Shown here in pieces: positions 34,397 to 44,634 of a stretch of DNA of 64,000 nucleotides. The stretch lies in NCBI GenBank assembly GCA_035578175.1, contig JAQMRL010000001.1:431037545-431101544 (forward strand). Reading direction: 5' to 3'. The notes under the pieces were generated by a model. That model was given only the letters and a program-made list of their open reading frames with translations, searched no databases and had not been told where the DNA came from. A program made the position numbers and the translations under genes. Origin of the DNA: Catonia carolina. Its lineage: Eukaryota > Arthropoda > Insecta > Hemiptera > Achilidae. Position 1 is the stretch's first letter. Every line of letters begins with the position of its first letter.

Positions 34397-34725
34397 TGTA
34401 GTGTGCCGAATTTACTGAACATCTGGAATTGTTTATTTTTTGAATTTATTTAAATGATAAACATCTCCAGCTGATTACTATTTAAGAATTATTTAAAATT
34501 ATTTCACATTAACAAAATTATTTTAGTAAAAAGTTGTTTATTCCAGTTGCTAGGCGACTAGAGAAGAATAAAATAAATTTTGTAAAAAATATATTTCAGT
34601 GAGGGGCAAGATGGCGAACTAAACGGGTGTCCCTCATTCACTCAGTCTTTAAAAAATAGTGAATAAAATATAGTTTTCACTTCAAATTGACATCAACTTG
34701 TATGGATTTAATTATTTACATTACA
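34397..34725 (+). repeat. 5' LTR of LTR retrotransposon
   Basis: Starts TGTAGTGTGCCGAATTTACT. Compared with the 3' LTR from 36450, the first ~310 bp differ by one substitution and one ~10-bp indel in an AT-rich duplication. The last ~20 bp are not clearly alike, so the end is uncertain between 34707 and 34725. Contains GGGGCAAGATGGCGAACTAA. Confidence 0.88.
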
Positions 34726-34728
34726 AAT

Positions 34729-34746
34729 TGTCACCCTAATGTGGGG
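34729..34746 (+). other. Putative primer-binding site
   Basis: TGTCACCCTAATGTGGGG, just inside the 5' LTR, resembles the lysine-tRNA-type primer-binding sites (TGGCGCCCAACGTGGGG) with a few mismatches. This supports the LTR assignment. Confidence 0.55.
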
Positions 34747-34929
34747 AAACATCCACGACTTTTGGATTGGAAATATCGAGAGAAAAATAATTATACAACA
34801 AATTTAAAAACCCGATTGTGGGGAAGAATTTAAACGACAATTTAAAGAAGAATCCATAAAATTGAATAAAAAAAAAACGAAATATAAAGGGAATAAAATG
34901 TAAAACATTTATAATTTAAAATAGAAGAC

Positions 34930-35766
34930 ATGTCGGAAGCTGATTACAAGAAACTGATAGATCTTCGTGTCGCAGATTTAAAACAGGAGCTTAGAAAAAG
35001 AAATATACAAGAAAAAGGTGTAAAAGCAGTACTTATGGAACGACTACATAGGATTTTAGTTGAGGAAGGCCAGGATCCAGACGCATATCTGTTCAAGATT
35101 GTTTCTTCAGTACCAGAAAGGAATCAAACTCCAACTACAGGTCAGCAGAGTGAAAAAGATGAGTCATCGGAGGATGAAGACGAGGGTCAACCAGATGAGG
35201 ACGACGAAGCAAGAAGGAAGGAGCCAGACGAGACAGGATTGCCAGGACCAGCTCATGTTAACCAGGTAGCAGATTTGATGGGAATATCAAGTGACGCAGC
35301 GGGTATGAGTAATAATAATATGGATAATAATAATAGTCAGAACATTATGATTGCAAATATGTTTCAGCAACTTATGAAACAAAACATTGAACATAAAAAT
35401 GAACTAAGCCGTAAAATAGATAAACAGGCACATACTATAGATCTACATAGAAAAGAGTTAGTTGAAAAAATAGATGCTTTAGATTATAGGTTAGATAAAC
35501 GAGAAAGGGTTATAAGTGAACTTGGAGAAGGAATCAAACAGGATAATGTAAAAATAATTGATAAACTTAGGGCAGAAATTAGGAAAGATTTAGAGGATAG
35601 AAATAAAAGTAAAGATAAAGGAAATGCTAATTATTTTAAAAAAAATAAGGATATGAGTAAAAATAGTGCTGAAAATATAGGTAAAACTAATAATACTGTA
35701 AAAGAAAATGAAATAACTTTTGATAATACAATAAAAAGTGTTGTAAATAATAATGATTATACCTAG
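34930..35766 (+). CDS. SAP-domain Gag-like protein of a non-autonomous LTR element
   Basis: 278 aa. Residues ~9-43 (LIDLRVADLKQELRKRNIQE followed by KGVKAVLMERL) fit the SAP motif, a helix-extended-helix DNA/RNA-binding fold. An acidic stretch follows at ~75-101, an Asn-rich linker at ~129-140, then a long charged helical region (~144-235: KNELSRKIDKQAHTIDLHRK) that looks like a coiled coil, and a Lys/Asn-rich end. ATG at 34930 follows a ~200-nt leader after the primer-binding site. No zinc knuckle, protease, reverse transcriptase or integrase is present between the LTRs, so the element would depend on a partner. The stop is TAG, directly followed by an in-frame ATG. The Gag assignment rests on position and architecture. 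Confidence 0.7.
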   Translation: MSEADYKKLIDLRVADLKQELRKRNIQEKGVKAVLMERLHRILVEEGQDPDAYLFKIVSSVPERNQTPTTGQQSEKDESSEDEDEGQPDEDDEARRKEPDETGLPGPAHVNQVADLMGISSDAAGMSNNNMDNNNSQNIMIANMFQQLMKQNIEHKNELSRKIDKQAHTIDLHRKELVEKIDALDYRLDKRERVISELGEGIKQDNVKIIDKLRAEIRKDLEDRNKSKDKGNANYFKKNKDMSKNSAENIGKTNNTVKENEITFDNTIKSVVNNNDYT

Positions 35767-35879
35767 ATGAAAGTAAAACAAATTTCAATTGACAACAGTA
35801 AAGATGTGGACAATAATGGTAATGAAATAATTGAGAAAGTTATAAACGAATATGAAATAAAAGCAAATGATAGGATAAC

Positions 35880-35917
<38 letters not shown>

Positions 35918-36180
35918 GCGGACAGTGTAATGAATTTAAGTCTAAAACATTTTTGAAGAATGTTGTTAGAAACAACAATGCAATTAATAAAGTTAATATT
36001 ATTAGGAATTTCACAACCAAAGGAATTAACAATCTTAATGAACTTAGTGAAATACTAATGAGTTTTGTGAAAGACAATGTGCCTGTGATAAATATCGATG
36101 CTAGATATTCTAATCATGATAAATGTAAAAATTATGTACATATGTTGATTATGTTTATTGTTAATTGTTTTATTAGTTGA
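35767..36180 (+). CDS. Second ORF in frame after a TAG, same element
   Basis: 137 aa, in the same frame as the SAP ORF and separated from it only by the TAG at 35764-35766. It contains a run of eleven Asn encoded by an AAT microsatellite (35883-35917), a lysine-rich middle and a hydrophobic C-terminus. No known domain recognised. It is either the 3' half of a single ~416-aa Gag-like protein cut by a stop mutation, or a readthrough product. Confidence 0.5.
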
Positions 36181-36429
36181 GAAGCGATAAACATAATATT
36201 TATTAGTAATGTTTATACACTCTAATGTTTGATAGGGTTATGTTCAATTACATTATGTTTATAGGTTATAGTTTAGGTGTTATAGGTTATATTATGTTTA
36301 TAGTTTATAGTTTATTTGATTAATAGAATTGTAAGGTCGCCTAGTAACAATTTTTAAAACATTTTGGAATTAAATTTATCAAACAAATTCAAAATTTAGA
36401 TTATCATAAAAATTTATTTTTGTTTTCAA

Positions 36430-36449
36430 AATTGAATTGTGGGGATATT
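36430..36449 (+). other. Putative polypurine tract region
   Basis: ATTGAATTGTGGGGATATT lies immediately before the 3' LTR. The GTGGGGATA core is where plus-strand priming would be expected; it is short and only partly purine. Confidence 0.4.
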
Positions 36450-36769
36450 TGTAGTGTGCCGAATTTACTGAACATCTGGAATTGTTTATTTTTTGAATTT
36501 ATTAAAATGATAAACATCTCCAGCTGATTACTATTTAAGAATTATTTCACATTAACAAAATTATTTTAGTAAAAAGTTGTTTATTCCAGTTGCTAGGCGA
36601 CTAGAGAAGAATAAAATAAATTTTGTAAAAAATATATTTCAGTGAGGGGCAAGATGGCGAACTAAACGGGTGTCCCTCATTCACTCAGTCTTTAAAAAAT
36701 AGTGAATAAAATATAGTTTTCACTTCAAATTGACATCAACTTGTATGGACATATTTATTTTTACTTCCA
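36450..36769 (+). repeat. 3' LTR of LTR retrotransposon
   Basis: Near-identical to 34397-34707 from TGTAGTGTGCCG to CAACTTGTATGGA. After that 20 unmatched bases lead into the TIR-930 flank. CATTT occurs on both outer sides (34392-34396 and 36768-36772) and may be a 5-bp target-site duplication. Confidence 0.88.
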
Positions 36770-36827
36770 TTTTTTTACCGATTGGTGTGTGAGTGTGTGT
36801 GCGTATTTAAGTGCACGCGATAACACC
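36770..36827 (+). mobile_element. TIR-930 piece right of the LTR element
   Basis: TTTTTTTACCGATTGGTGTG then a short TG run continues the TIR-930 copy interrupted at 34396. The remainder is missing and a LINE relic follows. Confidence 0.7.
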
Positions 36828-36990
36828 TATGTTTGTCATACCATACGTTAGTGCTGGGAGCAAACAAATACCTTGGTCTTCATGTATAGTGAGATGTTCT
36901 TGTTTCTTAAAATATCATTCAATCTTCCTAATGGTGCCCAACCCACTATTTTTCTTATATCCGCCGTTTGGTTACTTTTTCAGGTCTAGT
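36828..36990 (-). pseudogene. LINE reverse-transcriptase fragment
   Basis: Minus strand reads in patches IRKIVGWAPLGRLNDILRNK then NISLYMKTKVFVCS, matching the LINE thumb pattern 'xxRRIGxAxxAFxKLxxILxxKxISxxxKxKVF'. Too short to classify. Confidence 0.6.
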
Positions 36991-37063
36991 TAACTGTTCT
37001 AGATATATTTGTTAAGTGCCATTCTTATAAGTTAACTGAATATAATAATAAAAATTTAATTAA

Positions 37064-37671
37064 CCCTTATAGTGCCAGGAGAATATTGTGCGTTCCTACT
37101 GAAAAATGCCAGCCTACTTTTGTGCGATTTGTAGCATTTTATATAGCTATCCATAACTTGGCTATTTTTAAAGTTTCTTAATGACTTTGTTTTGTTCATA
37201 TTGGAATACATTTCATACAATTTAAAAATAAAATGATACGTAGTAATTTTTTGTGGAAATTTCTTTTTAATTTAAAAAAACCACCCTTAAAAATTATGTT
37301 ACTCAATTTCACTTATATCACTTTAGAGAAAATTTAATTATGAAAAAATCGCAAAAATCATTTATGTATTGTAAAAAAAATACTGCGATAAAAGTTTTAA
37401 AAATCCAATTTTTAAATTTTTTAATCAATATTTATCAATTACATTCCTTAAAAATCTCTACATGTATTTTTTCAATCTACATTCCTTACTAATTATTTTC
37501 ACACGTTGTTTATAAAAATTGAGTGAAAAATAAAAATTCTATGCACTTTTTTGTCAACATACTAATAAAAGGACGACGCCAACATTTTTTGGTTGAACTG
37601 CTGACGTCCTAATAATAGGATGCATTTTTTAGTATAAATCTTGATGTCCTAATATTAGGACACTGTAAGGG
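37064..37671. mobile_element. piggyBac-type MITE
   Basis: 608 bp flanked by TTAA on both sides (37060-37063 and 37672-37675), the obligate piggyBac target-site duplication. Termini CCCTTATAGTG and its near-inverse CACTGTAAGGG form inverted repeats with the usual CCC/GGG ends. Near the right end lie two palindromes, TCCTAATAATAGGA (37607-37620, one mismatch at the centre) and the perfect GTCCTAATATTAGGAC (37646-37661). No coding capacity. Confidence 0.85.
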
Positions 37672-37751
37672 TTAAAACCAAAATTTTACACTATTTTAGG
37701 TTTTTGGAAAGCTATCACTAGGTAGTGTCTTTTCTAATCCACTAACACAAT

Positions 37752-38160
37752 TTTGGTTGTTGGGTGTTTAGGTCATCAACTGAAAGCCTAGTTTAAACCT
37801 TTAAAGGCTTTACTGAATAAAACAAGGATTGAGGTGGTTTACCGTGCCTTCCTCATTGAGTGTAAAAGTACGCTTATCACCATGTCCGATCCTCTGAAAA
37901 GCATCTACTTTAAACCCCGCAAAAGACACTAAGTTGTGACGTGGTACTCATTCACCACATGGTCTCGCTCTATAATGAAATACATTACTTTTAGAGGAGA
38001 TAACTCCAACTAGTGTTTTTTTTACATCTCTACCACTTCTGTTCTTAAATGTTTCAGTCATATAATTGGCTGACCATGTAATAACAAACAGAACAAATTT
38101 TTGTAGCCCTGGAACTAGCAGATTGAGTGCCAATAATTTAACACTCAACCTGCCTGTTAT
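37752..38160 (-). repeat. R380 repeat, copy D
   Basis: Reverse orientation: GTGTTTAGGTCATCAACTGA at the low end through GTAGCCCTGGAACTAGCAGA. More diverged than B and C; it retains ATTGGCTGACCATGTAATAA and the ACTCAACCTGC end, giving one of the best views of the 5' boundary. Confidence 0.82.
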
Positions 38161-39994
38161 GGGCATTTATTATGTAATTTGTAAAAAATGTAATACACAT
38201 TGTGTTAAGTTTTGCTAATTATCTTTGCACAGTTACAAATAAAATAAATAAAGAAAAATGTTGCACATTTAATTAACGTCGTGTAAATTTAAATAAAAAT
38301 ATATTTTACAGTAATTTTTTATGAAATAAATTAATGGTTTTCTTAGTATCATTTGTATTATGAATCTTAAAGCCCAGTGACTTATTGGGTAACCTAGAAT
38401 TGTTTTCCTTTAGGCCAGTGGATTTGAAAAAATATTTGAAACGTTGAACCGTAAATAAAAATGAAATTTATGTAGGTTCAACTCCCTGTTTTATGAGTAT
38501 TTATTAGTATTTCGTTTTTCTGTTTCAAGATTCCCATGAAAGAATAAAATGGCGATTATTTGTGTTCAGCTTTATAAATATTACAGTGATCGTTTAATTT
38601 TATACCGTTTTCAATAGCCTCATTTTGGAAATGGAAATTTTTGAATGTTTCATTATAAATTCTTCTTTTCTTTATTTCTAGAAAGCAATTTTTTAAAATT
38701 ATTCTCTATATTTTTTAGGGTTACAAAAGATTTTCAATTCAGTTTTTGATAAAGATCGTGGTTTAAATCAAATAAAGAAAGGACAGATGGCATTGAAAGG
38801 CGGCCAAGGAGAAGGAAAAGGACTCTGGCGGTAAAGGGTAGGACAGGAGTTGTTTGGCACAGCGCCATCCTCCAAGAGACGGAAACTTTCAGAATTACTC
38901 GGGTACCCCTTTCCTTTTATTCTTTCCTTTCTTCCTCTTTAAAAGTCTTCTTCGTCTAACGAAAACAGAATCGTTTCCAACAATGATCTCAACTAATACT
39001 CCTCCTGGTAACAACTAACAACAAAGTTGCTACCCTTCTATTATTATATTCCTTCTCAATATCACCAACTGTAGCGCATTAAGTATTATCATCAATTCGT
39101 AACAATCGTTTTATCAGTTTAATTAATTACTACATCATTTTTACTTTATTTCCAATATGCAGAAAAAATGTTCCATTTATCACAAAAACTTAAAGTGTGA
39201 TATCAAGGCGATTGCTTTGAGTTTAAACCAGGTATATACACAGTAACTAAGAGTTGAACAGCAATATCTTGGGGACTGTTCTGTAGCTAAAAATAAGAAC
39301 AAATTCACATAACGTAGATCTGCAAACGTTTCGTTAGTAAGTTAGCGCTGGAAAATTTTTCGCTTGGATCACAGTTATCCCGGTGAATTGAAACCAAACT
39401 GAAATGTTTAACACTTTTATTACTAGACAGATTTGAAAGCATTTCATTGTTTTTGAACAGAAAAGTTGAACAAAATAAATTTTAGAACTGTAACGTGTAT
39501 AGTTTAAAATATTTATGACAAAATACAGGGTGATATACGGGATGATTCGGAACTCTATTCTAACCTCTCGGGATCTCATTGTAGAAATAAAAATAAGAAA
39601 AAACCTTTATATAATATAGGTATTAAAACCTTCGTTATCATGTTATAGCTAACGAAATATTTCTCCAGCATTACAGCTTCCCCAATGAAATGAAGCCATA
39701 CTGAGCCATTACTGATGAAGCATGAAGCCATTACTGAGACCACAATTAATAAGTATATTTAGTGGTTTTTGACAGAAAAATTCTAATAAAACAAGTCCCA
39801 AAACTATAACTCTCATATTTTTAACGATATCTGACATAAAGCTCAAAAATTAGAGATCGGAAGTAACATCTTTACTTAACACAGAACTTAACGCAAATAA
39901 CTTGCTTAATAAACATGGCTTAATAAAGTCATTAATTAAAAAAAAATACACAAATTCAGTTCTGAAAAAAACTGGTGTATATTATGTATATATG
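38161..39994. other. Unassigned sequence
   Basis: Mostly AT-rich. A GC-richer patch (38770-38920) has no convincing frame. From 39527, CAGGGTGATATACGGGATGA followed by TTCGGAACTC may be the end of another repeat, with no partner end identified. Confidence 0.35.
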
Positions 39995-40350
39995 GAGGGT
40001 TAAATTATTAGAGTCCAGGGCTACAAAAAACATTCTGTTTCTTATCACATGGTCAGCCAATCATATGATTAAATCATTTAAGAACAGAAGAGGTAGAGGT
40101 GTAAAAGACACTAAAGAGAGTTGTCCTCTGAGAGTAATGAATTTCATAATACAGCCAGACCCTGTGGTGAATGAAGTGAAGACGTCATTTGCAGTGTGGA
40201 ATGTAGATACTTTACAGAGGGCGTGGCATGCTGATACGCATAACTATTCCACTCAGTGAGGAAGGCAGGTAAATCAACTCACTACTCGTTTTACTCAGTA
40301 AAGTCTCTAGAGGTTCAAATCCGGCTTTCGGCTGATTACCTAGACAGCAT
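39995..40350 (+). repeat. R380 repeat, copy E
   Basis: Complete forward copy. A frame open for 94 codons (39975-40259) crosses it, reading ITWSANHMIKSFKNRRGRGV, then MNFIIQPDPVVNEVK. The same peptide is readable in copies B, C and, frameshifted, D. Confidence 0.88.
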
Positions 40351-40425
40351 AATGAAAGATAAGCTGTAAATATATTTACTGGTTATGCAGAGCTGCTCCG
40401 TTGAAAATTTTAATAAATAACTTTT

Positions 40426-41370
40426 TACTTTCTCTTGCCTATAGGCTATGAATATATAGGAAGGAAAGTATTGTTTTCATGTCGATTTTTCAAAATCGAG
40501 TTATCACCGGATCTACACGTTTACAGATCCACTAAACCCAAAAAACATGTTTTTAGCGATTGGTCTGTGTGTGTGAACAGAATATCTCAAGAACGAAACA
40601 TCGTACGAACTTGAAATTTGAAAATTAAGTTACATATTACTACCGGACCCGACACGAACATTTTCATCAAAATCGGTCAACCGGAAGTAGTAGTTTATTT
40701 GTGCAATTTTTCACTTTTTTGCGATTTTCTCAAAAACTGGTCCTACGGTTTTTTTTTAAATCGCCTGGTTTACTAAATTTTTTATGCTCTACATGATAGG
40801 GTAGGCGCCATGTTTGCTGAAATTCTTGGTGAAGCTAATTTCACGTAAAAAACTTGTTTTTTAAAGATTGCGGCTTTAATATGCATTTTAGCGCAAAAAT
40901 TTATAATAAAAGTTGTAGAGAATTTAAAATTCTACAACTTTTATTTCAAACATTTACTGATAACGCTTAGTTATCACGCTTAGCGGTAATTAGCGATTTT
41001 CTGTTTTTTTCTCACGAAAACTTGTGAAAAGTCGATTTTTTTTAGATTTCGGCCTTAGTATGCATTTTACGACAAAAGTGAATATAATTCAGTTTATAGG
41101 AAATTAAAAGATCTAAAACTATTATTTAAAGCATTTTCTCTACAGAGTCTAGTTAAGCGTGAAAGAGTGATTTTCGGTATTTTTAAGCCAAATTGAGGTC
41201 GATTTTCATTTTGCGTCTTTCACTCATGATTAAAATTAGGTAATATTTTTTGAGGTTAGTTTTTTGTTTATTTCTAATGTTTTATTGCTAATGTTGGGTT
41301 ATATTGGTCATTATTTGCATTGGCAAGAGAAAGTTGTGTGAGTGTTTCACATTAGATTTTTAAAAAAGAA
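40426..41370 (+). mobile_element. TIR-930 element, full-length copy 2
   Basis: ACTTTCTCTTGCC at 40428-40440 and GGCAAGAGAAAGT at about 41322-41334 form the inverted repeat, followed by GTGTGAGTGTTTCACATTAG. It follows copy 1 throughout, including both internal modules and the AGAATTTAAAATTCT palindrome flanked by AAAAGTTGT and ACAACTTTT. The TG run is short here. Confidence 0.88.
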
Positions 41371-42029
41371 AAGGAATATTGCTCTTAGTTTGCGGTTTAA
41401 AATGTAGGTAGAATGTAATGAGTATTTTTACGAACTAAATAAATTTAATTTTTGATCTCATGGGTACACGGTCATAATATATTAAGTGAAATTAACTGGA
41501 GTTTAATAAAATTAGTATCAAGAGATCGAAATATAAAACAAAGGAATATTAAATATCATGAAAATGAACATTTTTATTGGTTAAAATAATATTAATTATT
41601 AACCCAAGCAATGAGGAAGTAGAACAAAAACGATGATAAGGATTATGTTTTTTCTTTAGATTCAGTCTTAAAATTATTAACCTTATCAAGTTCTATAAAT
41701 GGTTGTTACTTTTTGATTCTCTTATAATCTTATTATCTTAAGCCTCTTTGAAACGAATTCAGAATTCTTATCTTAAAGAAAAGATCAACTTTAGTTTCAT
41801 TCTTGACCTAATTTTAGTCCAGTTGATTTTACTTTTTCAAGTACTGTACTCGTGCAATAAAGAAAATTGAAATAAATGAAAAAGTAAAAAGTACTGTACA
41901 GAAAGTAAGTATCAAAATAACAAGATAGTGTTGTTTATATGGGAAATGCGTATATCGAAGTACTATTACTTTTTTTGTTTAAAGTCCGACTGTTCTGCAA
42001 TTATTGGTAATACAGACGGTGTAGGATGA
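41371..42029. other. Unassigned AT-rich sequence
   Basis: Nothing recognisable. Confidence 0.45.
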
Positions 42030-42098
42030 AATGAATTTTTGTAATGTATAAAAATATGCCGTGCCTGAATGGAATTCGAACCCAAGACCGCATATCGA
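42030..42098 (-). mobile_element. tRNA-derived SINE, family 2, partial
   Basis: Minus strand reads GGTCTTGGGTTCGAATTCCA with CAGGCACGGCATATTTTTAT, matching the B-box half and body start of the SINE at 7890. The A-box half is missing. Confidence 0.7.
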
Positions 42099-42299
42099 AG
42101 TATTAGAGGGAATATTTGATTCCTCTATTATGTTCATCAGCTGTTTCTTTTATCTTCTAGTTCAATTTTGTTTTTCTGGGAGATTCAACGAAATGGGAAA
42201 TTTTGAAAATTAAATAATTTTATGAAAGATTTTTTATAATAAATTTGTCTGTATCATTAAATAGTAAAAATAATGGCATGTATGAATACATGCATACAA

Positions 42300-42985
42300 T
42301 TTATTTCTTGAAGATGATATCTTGCAGGTGAGCTCCATTTTTACACAAACATTCCTGTAGTTTCTTCATGTCATTATTTTATTAGTCTTCATATCTCTGC
42401 AGCCATTATGCATGTTTTAACGAAACATCTCAATAAGGAATTTTGGTAATTGCTTCTCGGATCTTGGCTTTCAATTCTTTCATTGTTGCAGGTCAAGTAA
42501 GATTATTTTTGGTTTTAAGGTGACACAAAAAGAAATCACAAACTGACAGATAAGGGGATCTGAGAGGCCATGGAATGTCACCATTTCCCGAAATTACACA
42601 TTCGCCAAATAATTGGCATACAGGTGCCATTGATAATTGTGCAGTGTGAGACGTTGATGCGTCTTGTTGAAACCAGGCAGTGTCAATATTTCGCGGAAAT
42701 GTCTATAGGTTTTGCGCAACAAAGGTGTCAAGCATGTGCCGATAGAACATGATCGTGGTGTCCTAAATTAAAATGACAGAGGGACTCTTTACGTGCCACC
42801 TCCACACTATTGTTGTTCTTATAAAAAGCTTTAATCGCAAAAGTACGTTGCGCACTACTCCAAGTATTCATGATCACTAAATGGCAAGAAGTCGTGAACA
42901 AGCTGGCGTAAGTTATTCATTTCTAACAATTGCCCACGGCTACCAACACAAATTTCAAAATTTCCATTTTCTTTGAATCACCCGG
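42300..42985 (-). pseudogene. IS630/Tc1-mariner transposase relic, C-terminal half
   Basis: Minus-strand frames give MFYRHMLDTFVAQ, then TAWFQQDASTSHTAQLS with the second catalytic Asp, CVISGNGDIPWPLRSPYLSV followed by CDFFLC with the third acidic residue, and KELKAKIREAITKIPY and CLCKNGAHLQDIIFKK at the C-terminus. This order (Q-Q-D-A ... R/G-N-G-D ... WP-R-S ... C/L-D-F/Y-F-L ... G-H/A-H) is that of a mariner-like group distinct from the copies at 13 kb and 22 kb. Stops occur and the N-terminal DNA-binding part is not seen. Confidence 0.78.
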
Positions 42986-43139
42986 TAAATTGACACTATT
43001 GAGAAAAATCTCTTTGGTGGTAACAATGACAGAACAGCTGCGATAAAAATTCTCTTTAGAATTTTCATACACATTTTCAATTTAAATAGTACTTTCCACT
43101 CTTCAGTAGGCTTACTTTAGTAGAGGTAATTTTGATTGC

Positions 43140-43335
43140 TTCATTGAATTAGTGTTGAGAGTAGGCGTAAACCTGGACGAAAGAAATACTCATGGTTGAA
43201 AAATATGATAGACTGGACGAACAAGAATACGCACACTCTTTCGAGGGTGGTTTATGATAGAGGACAATTACGAAAGTTGAGCCAATCTCAATGACCCAGT
43301 CAGGATTAGAAGAAGAAGAAGGATGAGATAAATAA
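43140..43335 (+). pseudogene. LINE 3' end fragment with GAA tail
   Basis: Reads ESRRKPGRKKYSWLKNMIDW then TNKNTHTLSRVVYDRGQL, matching the 'GKRxxGRxxxSWLxNxRxWxG ... LFRxAxDR' LINE ending, and finishes in GAAGAAGAAGAAGG. Same group as 7396. Confidence 0.72.
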
Positions 43336-44634
43336 AAATAAAAATAAAGTAATGTTCTTCAAGTAATATTTCAAATCGATTTGAAACTAGTATTTGGTCA
43401 AACTATATTTCAGGGTCTCTAGAACGCTTAACTTCACTAGCGTTCAAAAAATTTAATATTTAATTTTTATCTATACATTTTAGAAGTGCTCAATGTTTTT
43501 CTGATTGGCCATAACCATAGCCGGCCAACAAAATAATTAAAACAGTCAAACTTTACCATTTAGTTTTAATGTAACGTTTACCACCTGCAAAACTACACAA
43601 AGAAAACTTCAGAAAATGTTAGCTACTGATATTTACTAAATTTTTAATAATAAAACAAAAGTGTTTCTAAGAACTGTTCAGATTACATAGTTTGAATGCG
43701 TTATATATGATTTAAATTTATTTGGTTTGTATAAGAAGCCTAAACATTGACGATAAAATCTTTACTTCGTATAGAAAGAGGTAAAAAACCCGTTCTATTT
43801 CGGTCAACCGATGTAAAAAAACCTCGGGTGACCGCAACAAATATTGGTTATTCTAATTCAATTCCCTTACAAAATTTAAAATAACGGCAAATATTTATTC
43901 AATGAGTATTTTCCGGTAGAACGATTTATTTATTTAAATCAAATAAGGGAAAGAAAATCAATTAGTTTACTTTTTTTATTTTGATTGTGTTAGTATTGCT
44001 CCGGGAGTGTTTACTTGGTTTTACTGTTGTCTAAAAGTAAACAAGTCCCATTCTGTGACTACTACAAGAAAATTGAAGAAGGATAGTGAAAGGGTTCAAT
44101 ACCTTCTATCTGCACTTTATAGCGTTCTATAAACTCATTCGTTCGTTTGTAACTCGGGTATTCAGTACGAGGTTTGTTCCCTAAGTCAGTGCCTAAGTAG
44201 TTCTTTACAGCTTTCATCATTTTGTCCAGTCGCTATATTATTCCGTTTGGTCATACGGATCTTAACAGCTGGTCTTCATTCTACAATGACTCTCCCTCAC
44301 TAAAGTAAGTGATACGGAAGAAAATGAAAACTTCTTAGTGCTGTTGTTTTCTCTTTTATCATTATTAACTCGAGTTTTCTTTTTCCCAGATCCTTTCAGT
44401 CCGACATATTTAAAAAAAATTGATCACATTAAATAGAAAACACAATCTGTTTTTTCTCTCTCTATTTAGGAAATCAAAATCTGTTGGAAACAATCAGTGA
44501 ATGTGATAACACAAAATTTAGAAAAAAATTAACATGGTAAATAAATGTGATTGAAGACACAGTCCAGTGACAGAACTCCGGCGTGAATAGATAAGTGTAG
44601 CATTAAGTGCAGCATTTAGAACACTGTAATGGAT
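43336..44634. other. Unassigned AT-rich sequence
   Basis: Nothing recognisable. Confidence 0.4.

Noticed and set aside
35763..36077. 104-codon minus-strand frame with poly-Leu
   Set aside because: Antisense shadow of the AAT microsatellite in the second ORF of the LTR element.
39527..39560. CAGGGTGATATACGG as a Tc1/mariner end
   Set aside because: It begins like the element at 12962 but diverges after nine bases and no partner end was found.
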